Positions 16,598 through 26,123 of a stretch of DNA of 64,000 nucleotides are shown one piece after another; within the stretch, counting starts at the first letter, position 1; every line of letters starts with the position of its first letter. Below the pieces are notes generated by a model. That model made no database searches and was not told the DNA's origin. It worked only from the letters and a program-made list of their open reading frames with translations. Source of the stretch: CAZFGK01 sp964518635 (GTDB lineage: Bacteria > Zixibacteria > MSB-5A5 > GN15 > FEB-12); the NCBI GenBank assembly GCA_964518635.1, contig CAZFGK010000004.1, positions 62,001 through 126,000 of the forward strand, read 5' to 3'. Made by a program: the position numbers and the translations under genes.

Positions 16598-18187
16598 TCA
16601 ACGTCTGATTGGCGACATGTAGAGCCGACTATGTGCGTAGTCGAAGGTCACCAGATAGTCTTGAAGAAATCCGCTCCCCAGATTTCCGTCCACATCGACA
16701 GAGCCGGAAAGTCCTGCCGATGAAGAGGTAATTGTCACTTCCTGACTATCTACTTCCAGTGCTGGCTGGGAGGAGGAATCGGCGGCGATGAGTCGAAATT
16801 CGTTGATCACTGACCGCCAACTTGAAACAGATCCTCCGAGACCGGAAATGCCGGAACTTTGATTCTCGCCCTGTGGGAAGAGATTGTACTCGCGTGCGAA
16901 TGGCTCGTGCAGCAGGACGCCACCGTTGTTTCCGAGATCGACAAGGAAGCTCCCCGCATGGCCATCCACACTCCCCTTCACGATTGGCAAATTCAAAAGC
17001 AGCGAAAACGGTATCTCAATGGAATTCTCGTTGATACTTGAAATCGGAGTGTTGAGTCGCAGGAGTTGATTTGCGTAGTCAATGGTAGTCACCTGACGTG
17101 CGAGGAATTCGTACCCCAGAATACCCAGACATGGAAGCCCGTCGATGGTTCGATCGTTCAGAAATCCGATATCAGTCACGCCGAACGGAGTGGTTGGAAA
17201 TATTTTTTCACCAATGAGCAGTGAATCGAGTTGAACAAGACCGACGAGTACAAATCCAGCAACGCCGCGCGAAGGGAGTTCTGCCCAGATAGCGATTTTC
17301 AACTCATCGACGACCTTCTTGAGCAGAAAATTGGAGGATGCACCACTATCCAAGAGCATCAGACCTATTTTACCGTTTTTCAGTCTCACCGGCAGATAGA
17401 TATGACCGTCCACGAAGTGAAAAGGGATCGAACTCTCCGCCTGTTCAGGTATTGAATTTTTTACATTCTCTTTCGGAATGACATGCCAGACCGCACAGTT
17501 CTGGTTCAGCTCAAATGAAGTAACAATAGTTGTGCTTACGATTCCCGTCCCGCGCAGCTCGGTGGTTGAGAAGAGCGGCAGAAGAATTCCATTTCTGAAA
17601 GCAGACGAATCAATCGTTTCATCTGAGATCATATTGTCGAGGCGAGAGAGTTTTGCAATTGGTCGAAAACTTTTTGCGTCGAGATAGAGTTTCATTGAGT
17701 CTGTACCGTTGACTACAATCAGCTCTTTCACCTCGCGGTTTTTCAGAATTTTCTTGTCACCAACGAAAAGGCGGAGTTTTGAATCGGGGCGAAGATACGT
17801 GAAGGACATCACTCGTGATTCAAGCAGAAACTGATCGAGTTCTCGTCCCTCAAAATCTGCGAGAATCCCGCCGGCACTTTTTTGCCATCCTTTAAAGCCG
17901 TCATACCACCGCTCAATACTTACCGGTCCAAGAGTAAGTCGCAGATAAAAGGAATCAGGAGCGCGATAGCAGAAATCGAAATTCCCCTGCGAACCGTTCA
18001 TCGCCAGTTCACCACTCATGGTCATTCCAGTCGCCTTGCGCACGATAGCAACCGCAGAGTCCCCGCCAATTGATTGGGCGGCAAGTTGCGTTGCAGACAA
18101 AGGGGCAGACGCTTTCTCGCTTGAATAAGAGACTGATGGCACTACGAGAGCAAAAAGAAGAAAAGTGAGATTGGCGCGAGAGAACAC
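16598..18187 (-). CDS. Exported retropepsin-like aspartyl protease family protein
   Basis: A 529-residue protein with an N-terminal signal peptide and two halves. The first (about 30-230) resembles an outer membrane lipoprotein-sorting fold, with matching strands such as FDFCYRAPDSFYLRLTLGPV. The second (about 250-529) is a duplicated aspartyl-protease fold: GLMLLDSGASSNFLL gives the first active-site motif and SFLVDLGNNGGVLL the second, where the usual D-T/S-G reads D-L-G. Two flap-like regions follow. It may be a two-domain pepsin-like enzyme or a partly degenerate one. It starts with GTG, 2 bp after the rodA stop, with AGGA upstream. Confidence 0.75.
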   Translation of the reverse strand: MFSRANLTFLLFALVVPSVSYSSEKASAPLSATQLAAQSIGGDSAVAIVRKATGMTMSGELAMNGSQGNFDFCYRAPDSFYLRLTLGPVSIERWYDGFKGWQKSAGGILADFEGRELDQFLLESRVMSFTYLRPDSKLRLFVGDKKILKNREVKELIVVNGTDSMKLYLDAKSFRPIAKLSRLDNMISDETIDSSAFRNGILLPLFSTTELRGTGIVSTTIVTSFELNQNCAVWHVIPKENVKNSIPEQAESSIPFHFVDGHIYLPVRLKNGKIGLMLLDSGASSNFLLKKVVDELKIAIWAELPSRGVAGFVLVGLVQLDSLLIGEKIFPTTPFGVTDIGFLNDRTIDGLPCLGILGYEFLARQVTTIDYANQLLRLNTPISSINENSIEIPFSLLLNLPIVKGSVDGHAGSFLVDLGNNGGVLLHEPFAREYNLFPQGENQSSGISGLGGSVSSWRSVINEFRLIAADSSSQPALEVDSQEVTITSSSAGLSGSVDVDGNLGSGFLQDYLVTFDYAHSRLYMSPIRR

Positions 18188-18189
18188 GC

Positions 18190-19407
18190 TTAGTATTCCT
18201 GCCAGTGATAGTTACACAGGCAGATGATTCCGACCAGCGTCCACACCAGTACCAGACTCGTTCCGCCATAGCTGACAAATGGCATCGGCAAACCAGTGAC
18301 CGGCATCAGACCGAGAGTCATCCCGGTATTTACCAACACCTGAAAAAGTAAAATCGCCATCGCGCCAAAGGAGAGATAGGACAAGAATGGTGAGCGGCAT
18401 TTGACTGCGGTCCGAATCGACTGGACGAAAATTACGCCGAATAATGAGAGGACAACGATCCCGCCGATCAGACCGAATTCCTCTCCGAGAATAGAGAAGA
18501 TGAAGTCGGTATGACGTTCTGGAAGAAAATCGAGTCGAGACTGTGAACCTTCCAGAAAGCCCTTCCCGGCTAAACCGCCAGAACCGATAGCGATTTTTGA
18601 CTGAATGATCTGATAGCCAGCTCCGCGCGGATCACGCCCTGGATCAAGAAAGGTGATGATCCGCATCTGCTGGTAGTCATGCAGACGATTCCACAAAATG
18701 GGAGTAAGAATTCCGAAGGCGAGATTGGTGACCATCGCAAAGACCCCCATACTCAATCCCGGTCTCGTGAAGAAGAGAACCGCTAGTACGATCAGGATGT
18801 AGATCAGCCAAGTGACCACACTCCAGGCGGTGATCAGCGAAATGATCGGCGACACGATCAGAAAGAGGTAGAACCACGGAAGTCCAGACCAGAACCAGAA
18901 TGCCCCGACGATAACGAGAAGCACAAGTGAACTCCCCAGGTCGGGCTGCTTCATGATGAGTGCGGTGGGAATGATTGCCATCACGGCAGTCAGGGCGAAT
19001 CGTCGAAATGAAGTAATCGGCAAGCGTGTGTAGGATGAAAATCTGGCAAGCGCGAGCAGCAGTCCGATTTTTGCCAGATCAGAAGGGCTGAAAGAAACCG
19101 GTCCAAAATCAAACCACCTTCGCGCGCCAAGCCGGTCGGTGCCTGCAACTAGTACCAATGCCAGAAGCAAAAGTCCGACGGCAAATATGAAATACGCACC
19201 CAATTCAAGCAGTCTTGGCGGGAGGTGAATGACCACCGCAAACGCGACGAGCGCGACCCCAAACCAGACCATCTGTCTCATGTAGAACGTTCTGGCATAG
19301 GCAGAATCAGAGGCATGCTCAGCCGAATAGACTAGCAACACTCCGATGAGAGTGAGTGCCATTGCCGCTCCGATGAGTTTCCAGTCAAGGTCGCGGTAGT
19401 TGAGCAT
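18190..19407 (-). CDS. rodA: Rod shape-determining glycosyltransferase RodA
   Basis: A SEDS-family peptidoglycan glycosyltransferase that works with PBP2 in sidewall elongation at the inner membrane. The 405-residue protein has about ten membrane spans, the N-terminal LDWKLIGAAMALTLIGVLLVYSA, the family motif PDLGSSLVLL and the C-terminal GLMPVTGLPMPFVSYGGTS. Its ATG overlaps the end of mrdA by 23 bp, implying translational coupling in the order mreC-mreD-mrdA-rodA. Confidence 0.95.
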   Translation of the reverse strand: MLNYRDLDWKLIGAAMALTLIGVLLVYSAEHASDSAYARTFYMRQMVWFGVALVAFAVVIHLPPRLLELGAYFIFAVGLLLLALVLVAGTDRLGARRWFDFGPVSFSPSDLAKIGLLLALARFSSYTRLPITSFRRFALTAVMAIIPTALIMKQPDLGSSLVLLVIVGAFWFWSGLPWFYLFLIVSPIISLITAWSVVTWLIYILIVLAVLFFTRPGLSMGVFAMVTNLAFGILTPILWNRLHDYQQMRIITFLDPGRDPRGAGYQIIQSKIAIGSGGLAGKGFLEGSQSRLDFLPERHTDFIFSILGEEFGLIGGIVVLSLFGVIFVQSIRTAVKCRSPFLSYLSFGAMAILLFQVLVNTGMTLGLMPVTGLPMPFVSYGGTSLVLVWTLVGIICLCNYHWQEY

Positions 19408-21244
19408 CTTTCATGACCTGTGCGACCTGACCGGTGCTGTCGGTGACGATTCCGAGTTTCTTGAACATGTATTTTTCAATAACCTTTGCAACAGCCGGTG
19501 CAGCTACTTCTGAGCCGTGACCGGCATTTTCGACAATGGCACAGACCACAATCTCTGGTGCCTCCAGCGGAGCCATCCCGACAAACCAGGAGTGCGGTTC
19601 ACCATGAGGGTTTTGAGCCGTGCCGGTCTTCCCACCGATGGTGTAATATTTATTTTTCAGTCGTTGTGCAGTCCCCCCGCTCCCCTGTACGACTTTTCCC
19701 AATGCATCCTTCAAGATGCTGAGAGTCTTTTTTGAAAATGGAAGTGTATAGGCAACTTTCGTCGGAGCAGGAGCGATTCGTCCATGCTCGACATCCCGAA
19801 ATTCATGCACCATGTGGAGTTGATTGACCACCCCATCATTGGCAAGTCCGCAGTAGAATTGAAGAAGTTGCAGTGGGGTGACAAGGAGCTCCCCCTGACC
19901 GATGGCAGTATTCACTACCAGTGATTTCGACCATTTCTTTTCGCCGTATCGCTTGTCGTAGTAGGCCTGGGTCGGAGCGATCCCTTTGAACTCTCCGGGA
20001 ATATCGATTCCGGTTCGTGTCCCAAAACCACAGCGAGCGTAATAGTCGCCGAGTCTTTCCGCCCCCAGCCGAAGTCCAAGCTGATACATGTAGACATTAC
20101 AGGAATGTTCGAGGGCACCGACCGCATCAAGGACGCCGTGCCCTTTTTCATACCAACAGCGAAAGAATCGATTGCCGATTTGTAATCCGCCGCCACATCC
20201 ACGCATAGTAGATGTCGCTACGATTTCCCCCTCTTCGAGACCGGCCCCGACGGTTACTAGTTTTGCTGTTGAACCCGGAGAGTACAGACCATTCAATACC
20301 CGATTCAAGAGTGGCTTAGTCGAATCGGAGGTCATCCCCTTCCAGAGTGAATCAGTCACAAATCCTGCAAAGATGTTTGCGTCATATTCCGGAAATGAAG
20401 ACATCGCGAGAATTTCACCAGTACGCGGATCAGCCGCGACAATCGCCCCGCAGCAATGCGAGAATCCAGAATCAGAAAATGCGTCCTGACATGCTTTTTG
20501 TAACTCAAGGTCTATCCCCAAAACGAGATCGCGCCCTGCAATCGAGGGAACCCGTTCGCGGGCTTCGTAGGGACCAACTACTTCCCCTGATGCGAAGACC
20601 TCAAGATAGGATGTCCCCTCCACTCCACGAAGTTCGACATCATACTGCTTTTCGATCCCTTTTTTACCGATCACGCTGCCGAGTCGATAGAGCCCGGGAT
20701 CGAGTTTGTTGAGTTCTTCTTCGGAGACTTCATCGACATATCCAGTGAATGCTTCGGCTGAGACATCCGGGAGATATTCGCGTGTACGATCAAGGGTGTA
20801 GGTCACTCCCGGATATTCGTGCCCCTGTTCTTCCAGAACGGCAACCATATCGAATGGAATATCGAGGCGAACCATTGCCGGCTGATAGAAATTTGTCATC
20901 GAGCGGCGCATCCGATTGCGGACGACCGAAGTATCGACCCCGATCAAAGTACTGAGATTCTGTACGGTCTTTCCCTTGACCTCTTCGGCTGGAACGACCG
21001 AGAGAGTATAGGATGGCCGATTACCGGCGATTGCTCTTCCTTCCCGGTCAAGCAGCAGCCCACGTCTGGCAACTATTGGCACAACTCGAACGCGATTCGA
21101 TTCAGAAAGGGCGGTCATCTCCTGATGACTGACCACCTGCAATCTGACCAGCCCAAACAGAAGAATCGCAAGTATCCCGATGGCGACCAAATAGGCACCA
21201 AATTGCCGTTGTCCTAATGAGATGCGCTGGTAGGAATCTGACAT
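19385..21244 (-). CDS. mrdA: Penicillin-binding protein 2 (peptidoglycan transpeptidase)
   Basis: Cross-links sidewall peptidoglycan as the partner of RodA. The 619-residue protein has one N-terminal membrane anchor (about 15-33), a pedestal domain with LLDREGRAIAGNRPSYTL, and a transpeptidase domain. All three active-site motifs are present: SPGSTAKL (Ser nucleophile), EHSCNVY (SxN) and GGKTGTAQ (KTG). It lies 5 bp after mreD, and its 3' end overlaps rodA. Confidence 0.95.
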   Translation of the reverse strand: MSDSYQRISLGQRQFGAYLVAIGILAILLFGLVRLQVVSHQEMTALSESNRVRVVPIVARRGLLLDREGRAIAGNRPSYTLSVVPAEEVKGKTVQNLSTLIGVDTSVVRNRMRRSMTNFYQPAMVRLDIPFDMVAVLEEQGHEYPGVTYTLDRTREYLPDVSAEAFTGYVDEVSEEELNKLDPGLYRLGSVIGKKGIEKQYDVELRGVEGTSYLEVFASGEVVGPYEARERVPSIAGRDLVLGIDLELQKACQDAFSDSGFSHCCGAIVAADPRTGEILAMSSFPEYDANIFAGFVTDSLWKGMTSDSTKPLLNRVLNGLYSPGSTAKLVTVGAGLEEGEIVATSTMRGCGGGLQIGNRFFRCWYEKGHGVLDAVGALEHSCNVYMYQLGLRLGAERLGDYYARCGFGTRTGIDIPGEFKGIAPTQAYYDKRYGEKKWSKSLVVNTAIGQGELLVTPLQLLQFYCGLANDGVVNQLHMVHEFRDVEHGRIAPAPTKVAYTLPFSKKTLSILKDALGKVVQGSGGTAQRLKNKYYTIGGKTGTAQNPHGEPHSWFVGMAPLEAPEIVVCAIVENAGHGSEVAAPAVAKVIEKYMFKKLGIVTDSTGQVAQVMKDAQLPRP

Positions 21245-21249
21245 GCTGC

Positions 21250-21735
21250 TTATACACCCGGTTTGCGGCGAGTGCTCTCCTGCATGCTATCGGCAATTTT
21301 CAGGCAGATCCATGCGACGATGGTGCTGAATAAGAGTGACGGGAGAATCTGAAGCCAGATCATCGGCAATTGACGCTGCGCCGGATCAATCATCAGGAAA
21401 GCCAGACGAAACAGCAAGACTGCCACCACTACCAAAAGAAGCCGGGCCGAACGGGAGGCAAGATTGAGTCGATAGCGCAGCAAGTAGCTGGAGAATCCGA
21501 TGCCGCCGAAAATGAGTGATGATGCCCCCACCAGAACGATATTCCCTGCCCCCGCGACCAGCCCTGCGAAAAATCCAAACCAGAGGGCGGTCATGTCATC
21601 CTGATACATCGCCACCAGGACTACCAGCATGATGGGGAGTTCGAGCTGGGCATTCCAGAGTGTCATAGGCGCACGCAGGATGACCTCGAAAAAGCCAATC
21701 AGAAAGAGTAAGCCGATATAGGGAAGCAGGGTCAT
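21250..21735 (-). CDS. mreD: Rod shape-determining protein MreD
   Basis: A small inner membrane component of the elongasome. The 161-residue protein has five to six predicted membrane spans and no catalytic motif. Assignment rests on its size, its hydrophobicity pattern and its position: it overlaps the end of mreC by 4 bp and precedes mrdA. MreD sequences diverge strongly, so context is the main evidence. Confidence 0.85.
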   Translation of the reverse strand: MTLLPYIGLLFLIGFFEVILRAPMTLWNAQLELPIMLVVLVAMYQDDMTALWFGFFAGLVAGAGNIVLVGASSLIFGGIGFSSYLLRYRLNLASRSARLLLVVVAVLLFRLAFLMIDPAQRQLPMIWLQILPSLLFSTIVAWICLKIADSMQESTRRKPGV

Positions 21736-22526
21736 CGTTGATTCGACTGAAGAATGAACACTTCCTCAAGCCGATTCAAATTAGTTGAACCTCGCAACAC
21801 AACCCGCATAAAAACTTCATCAGAGAGCTTGTCGAATCTCACTACCCGCCCGATGGTCAGTCCCGGAGGATACACTCCTCCCAATCCGGATGAGATCACT
21901 TGTTCACCCATACTGATTGGGCTTTGGTCGGGGAGATGATCGAGAATGAGGGTCCCGGACAACTCGGTCCGTACGATCCCCATTTCACGAGAGTCCGAAA
22001 GACGGGCAGCGACCCGATTTGCCGGATCGGTAAGCAACTGGATGGTCGCAAAATCTCCGGAGATTGCGCTGACCCGTCCGACAAGCCCATCCTGATTGAT
22101 CACCGGATCATTGACCCAGACATTTTTCTGGAGCCCGAGACGAACAAGGGCAGAGGTCGGTCTCGGAACACCGGTGAGAGAGACCACTTTCGCCGGAATC
22201 AGCCGATAGCCGGTCGGTGGTTCAAAGCCGAGGATATTCTTGAGGCGTTCATTTTCACGGGTTGACTCTTCGAGGAGCGAGAGCCGAAGTGAGGTCTCGG
22301 TCATCGTCTGCCGAAGTTTCCGATTCTCCTCTGCCACCCCCTGCAGCTCAGTGATCTCAGACTTGACCTTTGAAAAAGGGTAGTGAAAAATCGCGAGGAC
22401 TGGTTGCATGAGAATGGTCGTAGAACCGGCGTAGTTGATAAGGAGTGAGACGGAGATGACCGCAACGGCAGCTAAAGAAAGCTGACGGCGATATTGATCA
22501 ACAGCAGACTGAACCCAGGAGATCAT
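21732..22526 (-). CDS. mreC: Rod shape-determining protein MreC
   Basis: A periplasmic scaffold anchored by one N-terminal membrane span (about residues 15-35) that links PBP2 and RodA to the MreB cytoskeleton. The 264-residue protein then has a coiled-coil (about 65-100, ending in NERLKNILGF) and the conserved beta core with GLVGRVSAISGDFATIQLLTDP and GLGGVYPPGLTIGRV. mreB, usually upstream of mreC, is not in the window; a PTS-type gene stands there instead, 31 bp away. Confidence 0.93.
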   Translation of the reverse strand: MISWVQSAVDQYRRQLSLAAVAVISVSLLINYAGSTTILMQPVLAIFHYPFSKVKSEITELQGVAEENRKLRQTMTETSLRLSLLEESTRENERLKNILGFEPPTGYRLIPAKVVSLTGVPRPTSALVRLGLQKNVWVNDPVINQDGLVGRVSAISGDFATIQLLTDPANRVAARLSDSREMGIVRTELSGTLILDHLPDQSPISMGEQVISSGLGGVYPPGLTIGRVVRFDKLSDEVFMRVVLRGSTNLNRLEEVFILQSNQR

Positions 22527-22557
22527 GAATAGTGTATCGACCGAATTGCCGACACGC

Positions 22558-23010
22558 TCAGTCCATGTGATCCATGAGAGTGAGGACCTCTCCTGGCGAG
22601 GTCGCTTTCAGGAGTGTCGTACGATTTTCCTCAGATTTCATGAGGTACGAAAGACGAGCCATGACATTCAGATGTGCACCGATGGCATCTTCCGGAGCGG
22701 CGATCAGATAGAATAGTTGCACCGGTTTCCGGTCGATGGCATCAAAATCGAGTCCGGCTTCACAACGTCCAAAAGCAATGACAATGGACTTCGCCGCGCT
22801 GGTTTTCGCATGCGGGAATGCGACGCCATAGCCAATACCAGTAGTGACTAGCTCTTCACGTTCCAGAATGTCACGCTTGAGCATCTCGGCGTCTTTGATA
22901 ATCGTCGAGCGTGAGACCAGCTCAACAAGTTCACTGATCACCTGTGCTTTTGTTTTGCTCTTGAGATGGAGTTGAATCAGATTTTCGTCACTGAACTTTG
23001 ATAATTTCAT
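22558..23010 (-). CDS. PTS EIIA-type (PtsN-like) protein
   Basis: A 150-residue single-domain EIIA of the fructose/nitrogen type. The phosphorylatable His67 lies in GIGYGVAFPHAKT, and the C-terminal half shows the usual strands (FYLIAAPED) and helices. No membrane EIIC or EIIB is nearby, which fits a regulatory PtsN-like role rather than sugar uptake. It sits between accA and mreC on the same strand, 105 bp after accA. What it regulates here is not known. Confidence 0.85.
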   Translation of the reverse strand: MKLSKFSDENLIQLHLKSKTKAQVISELVELVSRSTIIKDAEMLKRDILEREELVTTGIGYGVAFPHAKTSAAKSIVIAFGRCEAGLDFDAIDRKPVQLFYLIAAPEDAIGAHLNVMARLSYLMKSEENRTTLLKATSPGEVLTLMDHMD

Positions 23011-23115
23011 ATCGCCTGCTTCTCTTACGGCTGTTCTGTCTAGACTACCCTGTCGTTTCTCACGAATTGAATTCGCGACCTGTCTTGACCTGACTCCAGG
23101 TTATCTCCCGCGCGC

Positions 23116-24078
23116 TTATCCTTCTGCGAACGGACCCATACGACGATACTTCCTGAGCCGTTCTTCAAGAAGCTGTTCGATCGGAATCTGTTGTAATTCG
23201 TCAAAGGCAGCGAGGACTGACTCACGTAGACTCTCAGCTGCCTGCTTCGGGTCGTTGTGCGCTCCGCCCGGTGGTTCCGGAATGATACCATCAACAATGC
23301 CGAGGCGAACCAGATCAGTAGATGTCGGCTTCAGTTGCTCGGCTGCTTCAGGGGCTTTGGCTGCATCTCGCCAGAGAATAGCGGCACATCCCTCAGGAGA
23401 AATGACAGAATACCAGGCATACTCCATCATCAGGACTCGATCTCCGACTCCAATCCCGAGCGCGCCGCCGGATGCCCCTTCCCCGATAATTACGCAGACA
23501 ATCGGGACCGTGATTTCGAACATGACCTGAATATTCTTGGCGATTGCCTCGGCCTGACCCCGCTCTTCGGCACCAATGCCGGGATAGGCACCGGGAGTAT
23601 CAATCAGGCACAAAATGGGAAGCCGGAATTTCTCGGCGAGATAGAATGCTCTTCGTGCTTTGCGATATCCTTCCGGATTCGCCATCCCGAAATTTCGGTA
23701 GAGTTTCTGTTTGGTATCTCTCCCCTTTTGCTGGCCGACTAAAACCAGCGGCTGGTCATTCAACTTGCCAAGCCCGCAGATCATCGCCCGATCCTCCTGA
23801 AATCCACGGTCACCATGAATCTCAATGAAATCGGACAGGAGATATTCAGCGTAATCGAGGGTATAGGGACGTTTCGGATGACGAGAGAGCTGGACTCGCT
23901 GCCAGCGAGAGAGATTTGAATAAATATCAGTACGGAGTTTATCGAGTTTCTTTTCGAGAGACGCAATCTCGCCATCAAGCTGGAGTTTCTCACCAACTGA
24001 AAATTCCCGCATGTCGGAGATCTTCTTTTGAAGTTCCGCTATCGGTCGTTCGAAATCGAGAAAGACACTTTCACTCAT
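23116..24078 (-). CDS. accA: Acetyl-CoA carboxylase carboxyltransferase subunit alpha
   Basis: With AccD it transfers the carboxyl group from biotin to acetyl-CoA, the committed step of fatty acid synthesis. The 320-residue product shows FLDFERPIAELQKKI, RGDRGFQEDRAMICG-like HGDRGFQED, PEGYRKARR, LIDTPGAYPGIGAEERGQ and EGASGGALGIGVGDRV, which are all core AccA motifs. ATG at 24078 gives the standard N-terminus. accB and accC lie elsewhere in the window and accD was not seen. Confidence 0.96.
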   Translation of the reverse strand: MSESVFLDFERPIAELQKKISDMREFSVGEKLQLDGEIASLEKKLDKLRTDIYSNLSRWQRVQLSRHPKRPYTLDYAEYLLSDFIEIHGDRGFQEDRAMICGLGKLNDQPLVLVGQQKGRDTKQKLYRNFGMANPEGYRKARRAFYLAEKFRLPILCLIDTPGAYPGIGAEERGQAEAIAKNIQVMFEITVPIVCVIIGEGASGGALGIGVGDRVLMMEYAWYSVISPEGCAAILWRDAAKAPEAAEQLKPTSTDLVRLGIVDGIIPEPPGGAHNDPKQAAESLRESVLAAFDELQQIPIEQLLEERLRKYRRMGPFAEG

Positions 24079-24120
24079 GTTGATTCTTTCGAAGATCTCA
24101 TCGCCACTCCGGCAACGCAA

Positions 24121-25233
24121 TCAGGGGGTCTGAGTTTTCGAGTTTCGCATTCGCGAACCTCGCCTTCGCCCCAGACGCTGACGGGTAAACATAAAAAAGC
24201 TCAGCCAGATCACCAACAGAAAAAGGGAGAGGGCGGCGATAAGTGTGGTACGGTCAAGAGTATAGGCCAGAAGCGCAAATCCTGAGAAGATAGCCGAAAC
24301 GAGCCAGAAAATCCACACCGTGGTTTGAGGCGAAAGTCCGGCACGTGTCAGCAGATGAAAAATGTGCATCCGATCCGCTTGCCAGATCGGCTGACCGGCG
24401 GCTATCCGACGGGTGATTGAGGAAAGAGTCTCTATGATCGGCACCCCCAGCACAATAAGCGGAAGGAACAAGGCAGTTGCTGTAGAGCTTTTCAACGGCA
24501 AGATCAGTGAGATTACGGCAAGAAGAAGCCCGATCAGATACGCACCGCTGTTGCCAAGGAACGCTCGTGCCGGGTGATGATTGTACAGGAGAAAGGTCGC
24601 AAGAAAGCCGACCAGTATTGCCGCAAGAATTGCCCCAACCGGGCTGCCGTGCCGAAGACTCACGACCACCAGAACCATTGCCGCCGGGAGGGATACTCCG
24701 CAGGCGAGTCCATCGAGACCGTCGATCAGGTTGATTGCATTGGTGAGCACCACCACCCAAAGAACTGTCACCAGAAGACTGAGATTCCCCAATGAGACAA
24801 TTCCGAGAATCGGCAACTCTATTGGGTCTATTCTGAACCCACCGGCATACAGAATCAGGCCGGCGAGAAGCTGACAGAGAAATTTGATCCAACTCGGCAG
24901 ACCGCGTCGATCATCCAGAAGTCCAATGGCGAGCATCAGGAGTGATGCACCAGCAATGGCGAAGAGTTGTACTGCTGTCAATGCCCCTCGCCCGGTGGCG
25001 AGAAACTCGCGAACTACTCCCGGTTGGATAAAAAGCAGCAGCAGCGACGTGATCAACACCAGACCGAGCAGAATGCCGCCGATGGGAGGAGTAGGAACGG
25101 TGTGACGTTTTCTGTTGTCCGGTCTATCAAGCCATCCGGATCGGATCGCCTGACGAATTGCGAACGGTGCGCAGAAAAACGTTAGAGCTGCACTCAACGC
25201 AAAACTGATAGCAATGCAGAGAACGTCTGTCAT
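24121..25233 (-). CDS. Undecaprenyl-phosphate N-acetylglucosaminyl-1-phosphate transferase family (WecA/TagO-like)
   Basis: Starts a cell-surface polysaccharide by linking a sugar phosphate to undecaprenyl phosphate. The 370-residue protein has about ten membrane spans, the cytoplasmic DDRRGLPSW motif, the catalytic NAINLIDGLDGLACGV loop and the C-terminal DRMHIFHLL, matching the HIHH-type motif of the WecA group with one His changed to Phe. The usual GDSGS segment reads GNSGA. It leads directly from two glycosyltransferase genes, 3 bp after the first. The exact sugar cannot be told from sequence. Confidence 0.88.
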   Translation of the reverse strand: MTDVLCIAISFALSAALTFFCAPFAIRQAIRSGWLDRPDNRKRHTVPTPPIGGILLGLVLITSLLLLFIQPGVVREFLATGRGALTAVQLFAIAGASLLMLAIGLLDDRRGLPSWIKFLCQLLAGLILYAGGFRIDPIELPILGIVSLGNLSLLVTVLWVVVLTNAINLIDGLDGLACGVSLPAAMVLVVVSLRHGSPVGAILAAILVGFLATFLLYNHHPARAFLGNSGAYLIGLLLAVISLILPLKSSTATALFLPLIVLGVPIIETLSSITRRIAAGQPIWQADRMHIFHLLTRAGLSPQTTVWIFWLVSAIFSGFALLAYTLDRTTLIAALSLFLLVIWLSFFMFTRQRLGRRRGSRMRNSKTQTP

Positions 25234-25236
25234 GCC

Positions 25237-26118
25237 TTATCCGTCCAGTTCGATTCTGTTGCGCCGAAGCCCGAGCATGAGGAACATCATAACGAAAAAG
25301 AAGTGGAGCCAGATCGCTGGTACGAGAAAGAACTGACTGCCGAGACCGGGGCGATGCTTGAGAAAATAGAGCGCAAGAGCGGCATGATGACGTTGCTCTC
25401 GATTGAGTGAGGAAGCGCGACTTCCCTCCTGCCAGGAATGGATTGCACCTGCATCAGGGACGAACCAGTTGACTCCACCTGCATCTACTGATCGCTTCGA
25501 CAGATCGGTATCCTCCATATAGAGAAAAAACCTCGGGTCGAAGCCACCAAGTGTGCGGAAAAATGATGTACGAACCAGCAGCGCAGTGCCGGCAATGGCC
25601 GGGACGATGCGAGGAGTGGGACTATCACCGAGGGTATAGACATTTTCAGATCTGCCCAGTAAGGAACGAATGATCGAACCTCTGGAAGCAAACAGGTTGA
25701 GCACTGTCGGAAAATTTCTGCAGCTCGGATGAAATGCACCTCCAGGGAGTCGCAATCGCGGAACGAACAAGCCGTCTTTCTTCTGTCCCCTCGCGAAGGC
25801 ATGCAGTCGAACCAACATCCCGGCATCCAGAACAAGATCAGGGTTCTGAAAAAAAAGCCACTCCCCTCTCGCTTCATTCCCTCCCTGATTTGCAGCAGAC
25901 CCGAAGCCGGTGTTCTCCTGATTTCTCACGAGCCGAATCGCTGGGTATTCGCAAACAATCTCAAGCGAACGGTCGGTAGACTGATTATCAACGACAATGA
26001 TCTCATAGGAAAGATCGCCGATTGCCGGAGGAATCGAATCAAGAGACGTTTTCAGATGTTTCTCGGAGTTGTAGGAAACGAGAATAATCGAAATATCGAG
26101 AGCTTGTACTTCGGGCAC
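25237..26118 (-). CDS. Glycosyltransferase family 2 (rhamnosyltransferase-like)
   Basis: A 293-residue inverting glycosyltransferase with the GT-A start DISIILVSYNSEKHL, VVDNQSTDRSLEI, ENTGFGSAANQGG, the DxD-like NPDLVLD and the acceptor-side LGGFDPRFFLYMEDTDLSKR. A C-terminal hydrophobic segment near 265-285 may tether it to the membrane. This form is common among rhamnosyl or other deoxysugar transferases of O-antigen pathways. The start is inferred as GTG at 26118, 5 bp after the preceding stop; upstream in-frame codons lie within the neighbouring gene. Confidence 0.85.
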   Translation of the reverse strand: MPEVQALDISIILVSYNSEKHLKTSLDSIPPAIGDLSYEIIVVDNQSTDRSLEIVCEYPAIRLVRNQENTGFGSAANQGGNEARGEWLFFQNPDLVLDAGMLVRLHAFARGQKKDGLFVPRLRLPGGAFHPSCRNFPTVLNLFASRGSIIRSLLGRSENVYTLGDSPTPRIVPAIAGTALLVRTSFFRTLGGFDPRFFLYMEDTDLSKRSVDAGGVNWFVPDAGAIHSWQEGSRASSLNREQRHHAALALYFLKHRPGLGSQFFLVPAIWLHFFFVMMFLMLGLRRNRIELDG

Positions 26119-26123
26119 GGCTG

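Noticed and set aside
24254..24892. A 212-codon open frame inside the WecA-like gene, and similar long frames inside the flippase-like and OmpA genes
   Set aside because: They overlap strongly supported genes in other frames, have unnatural composition and no recognisable motifs.
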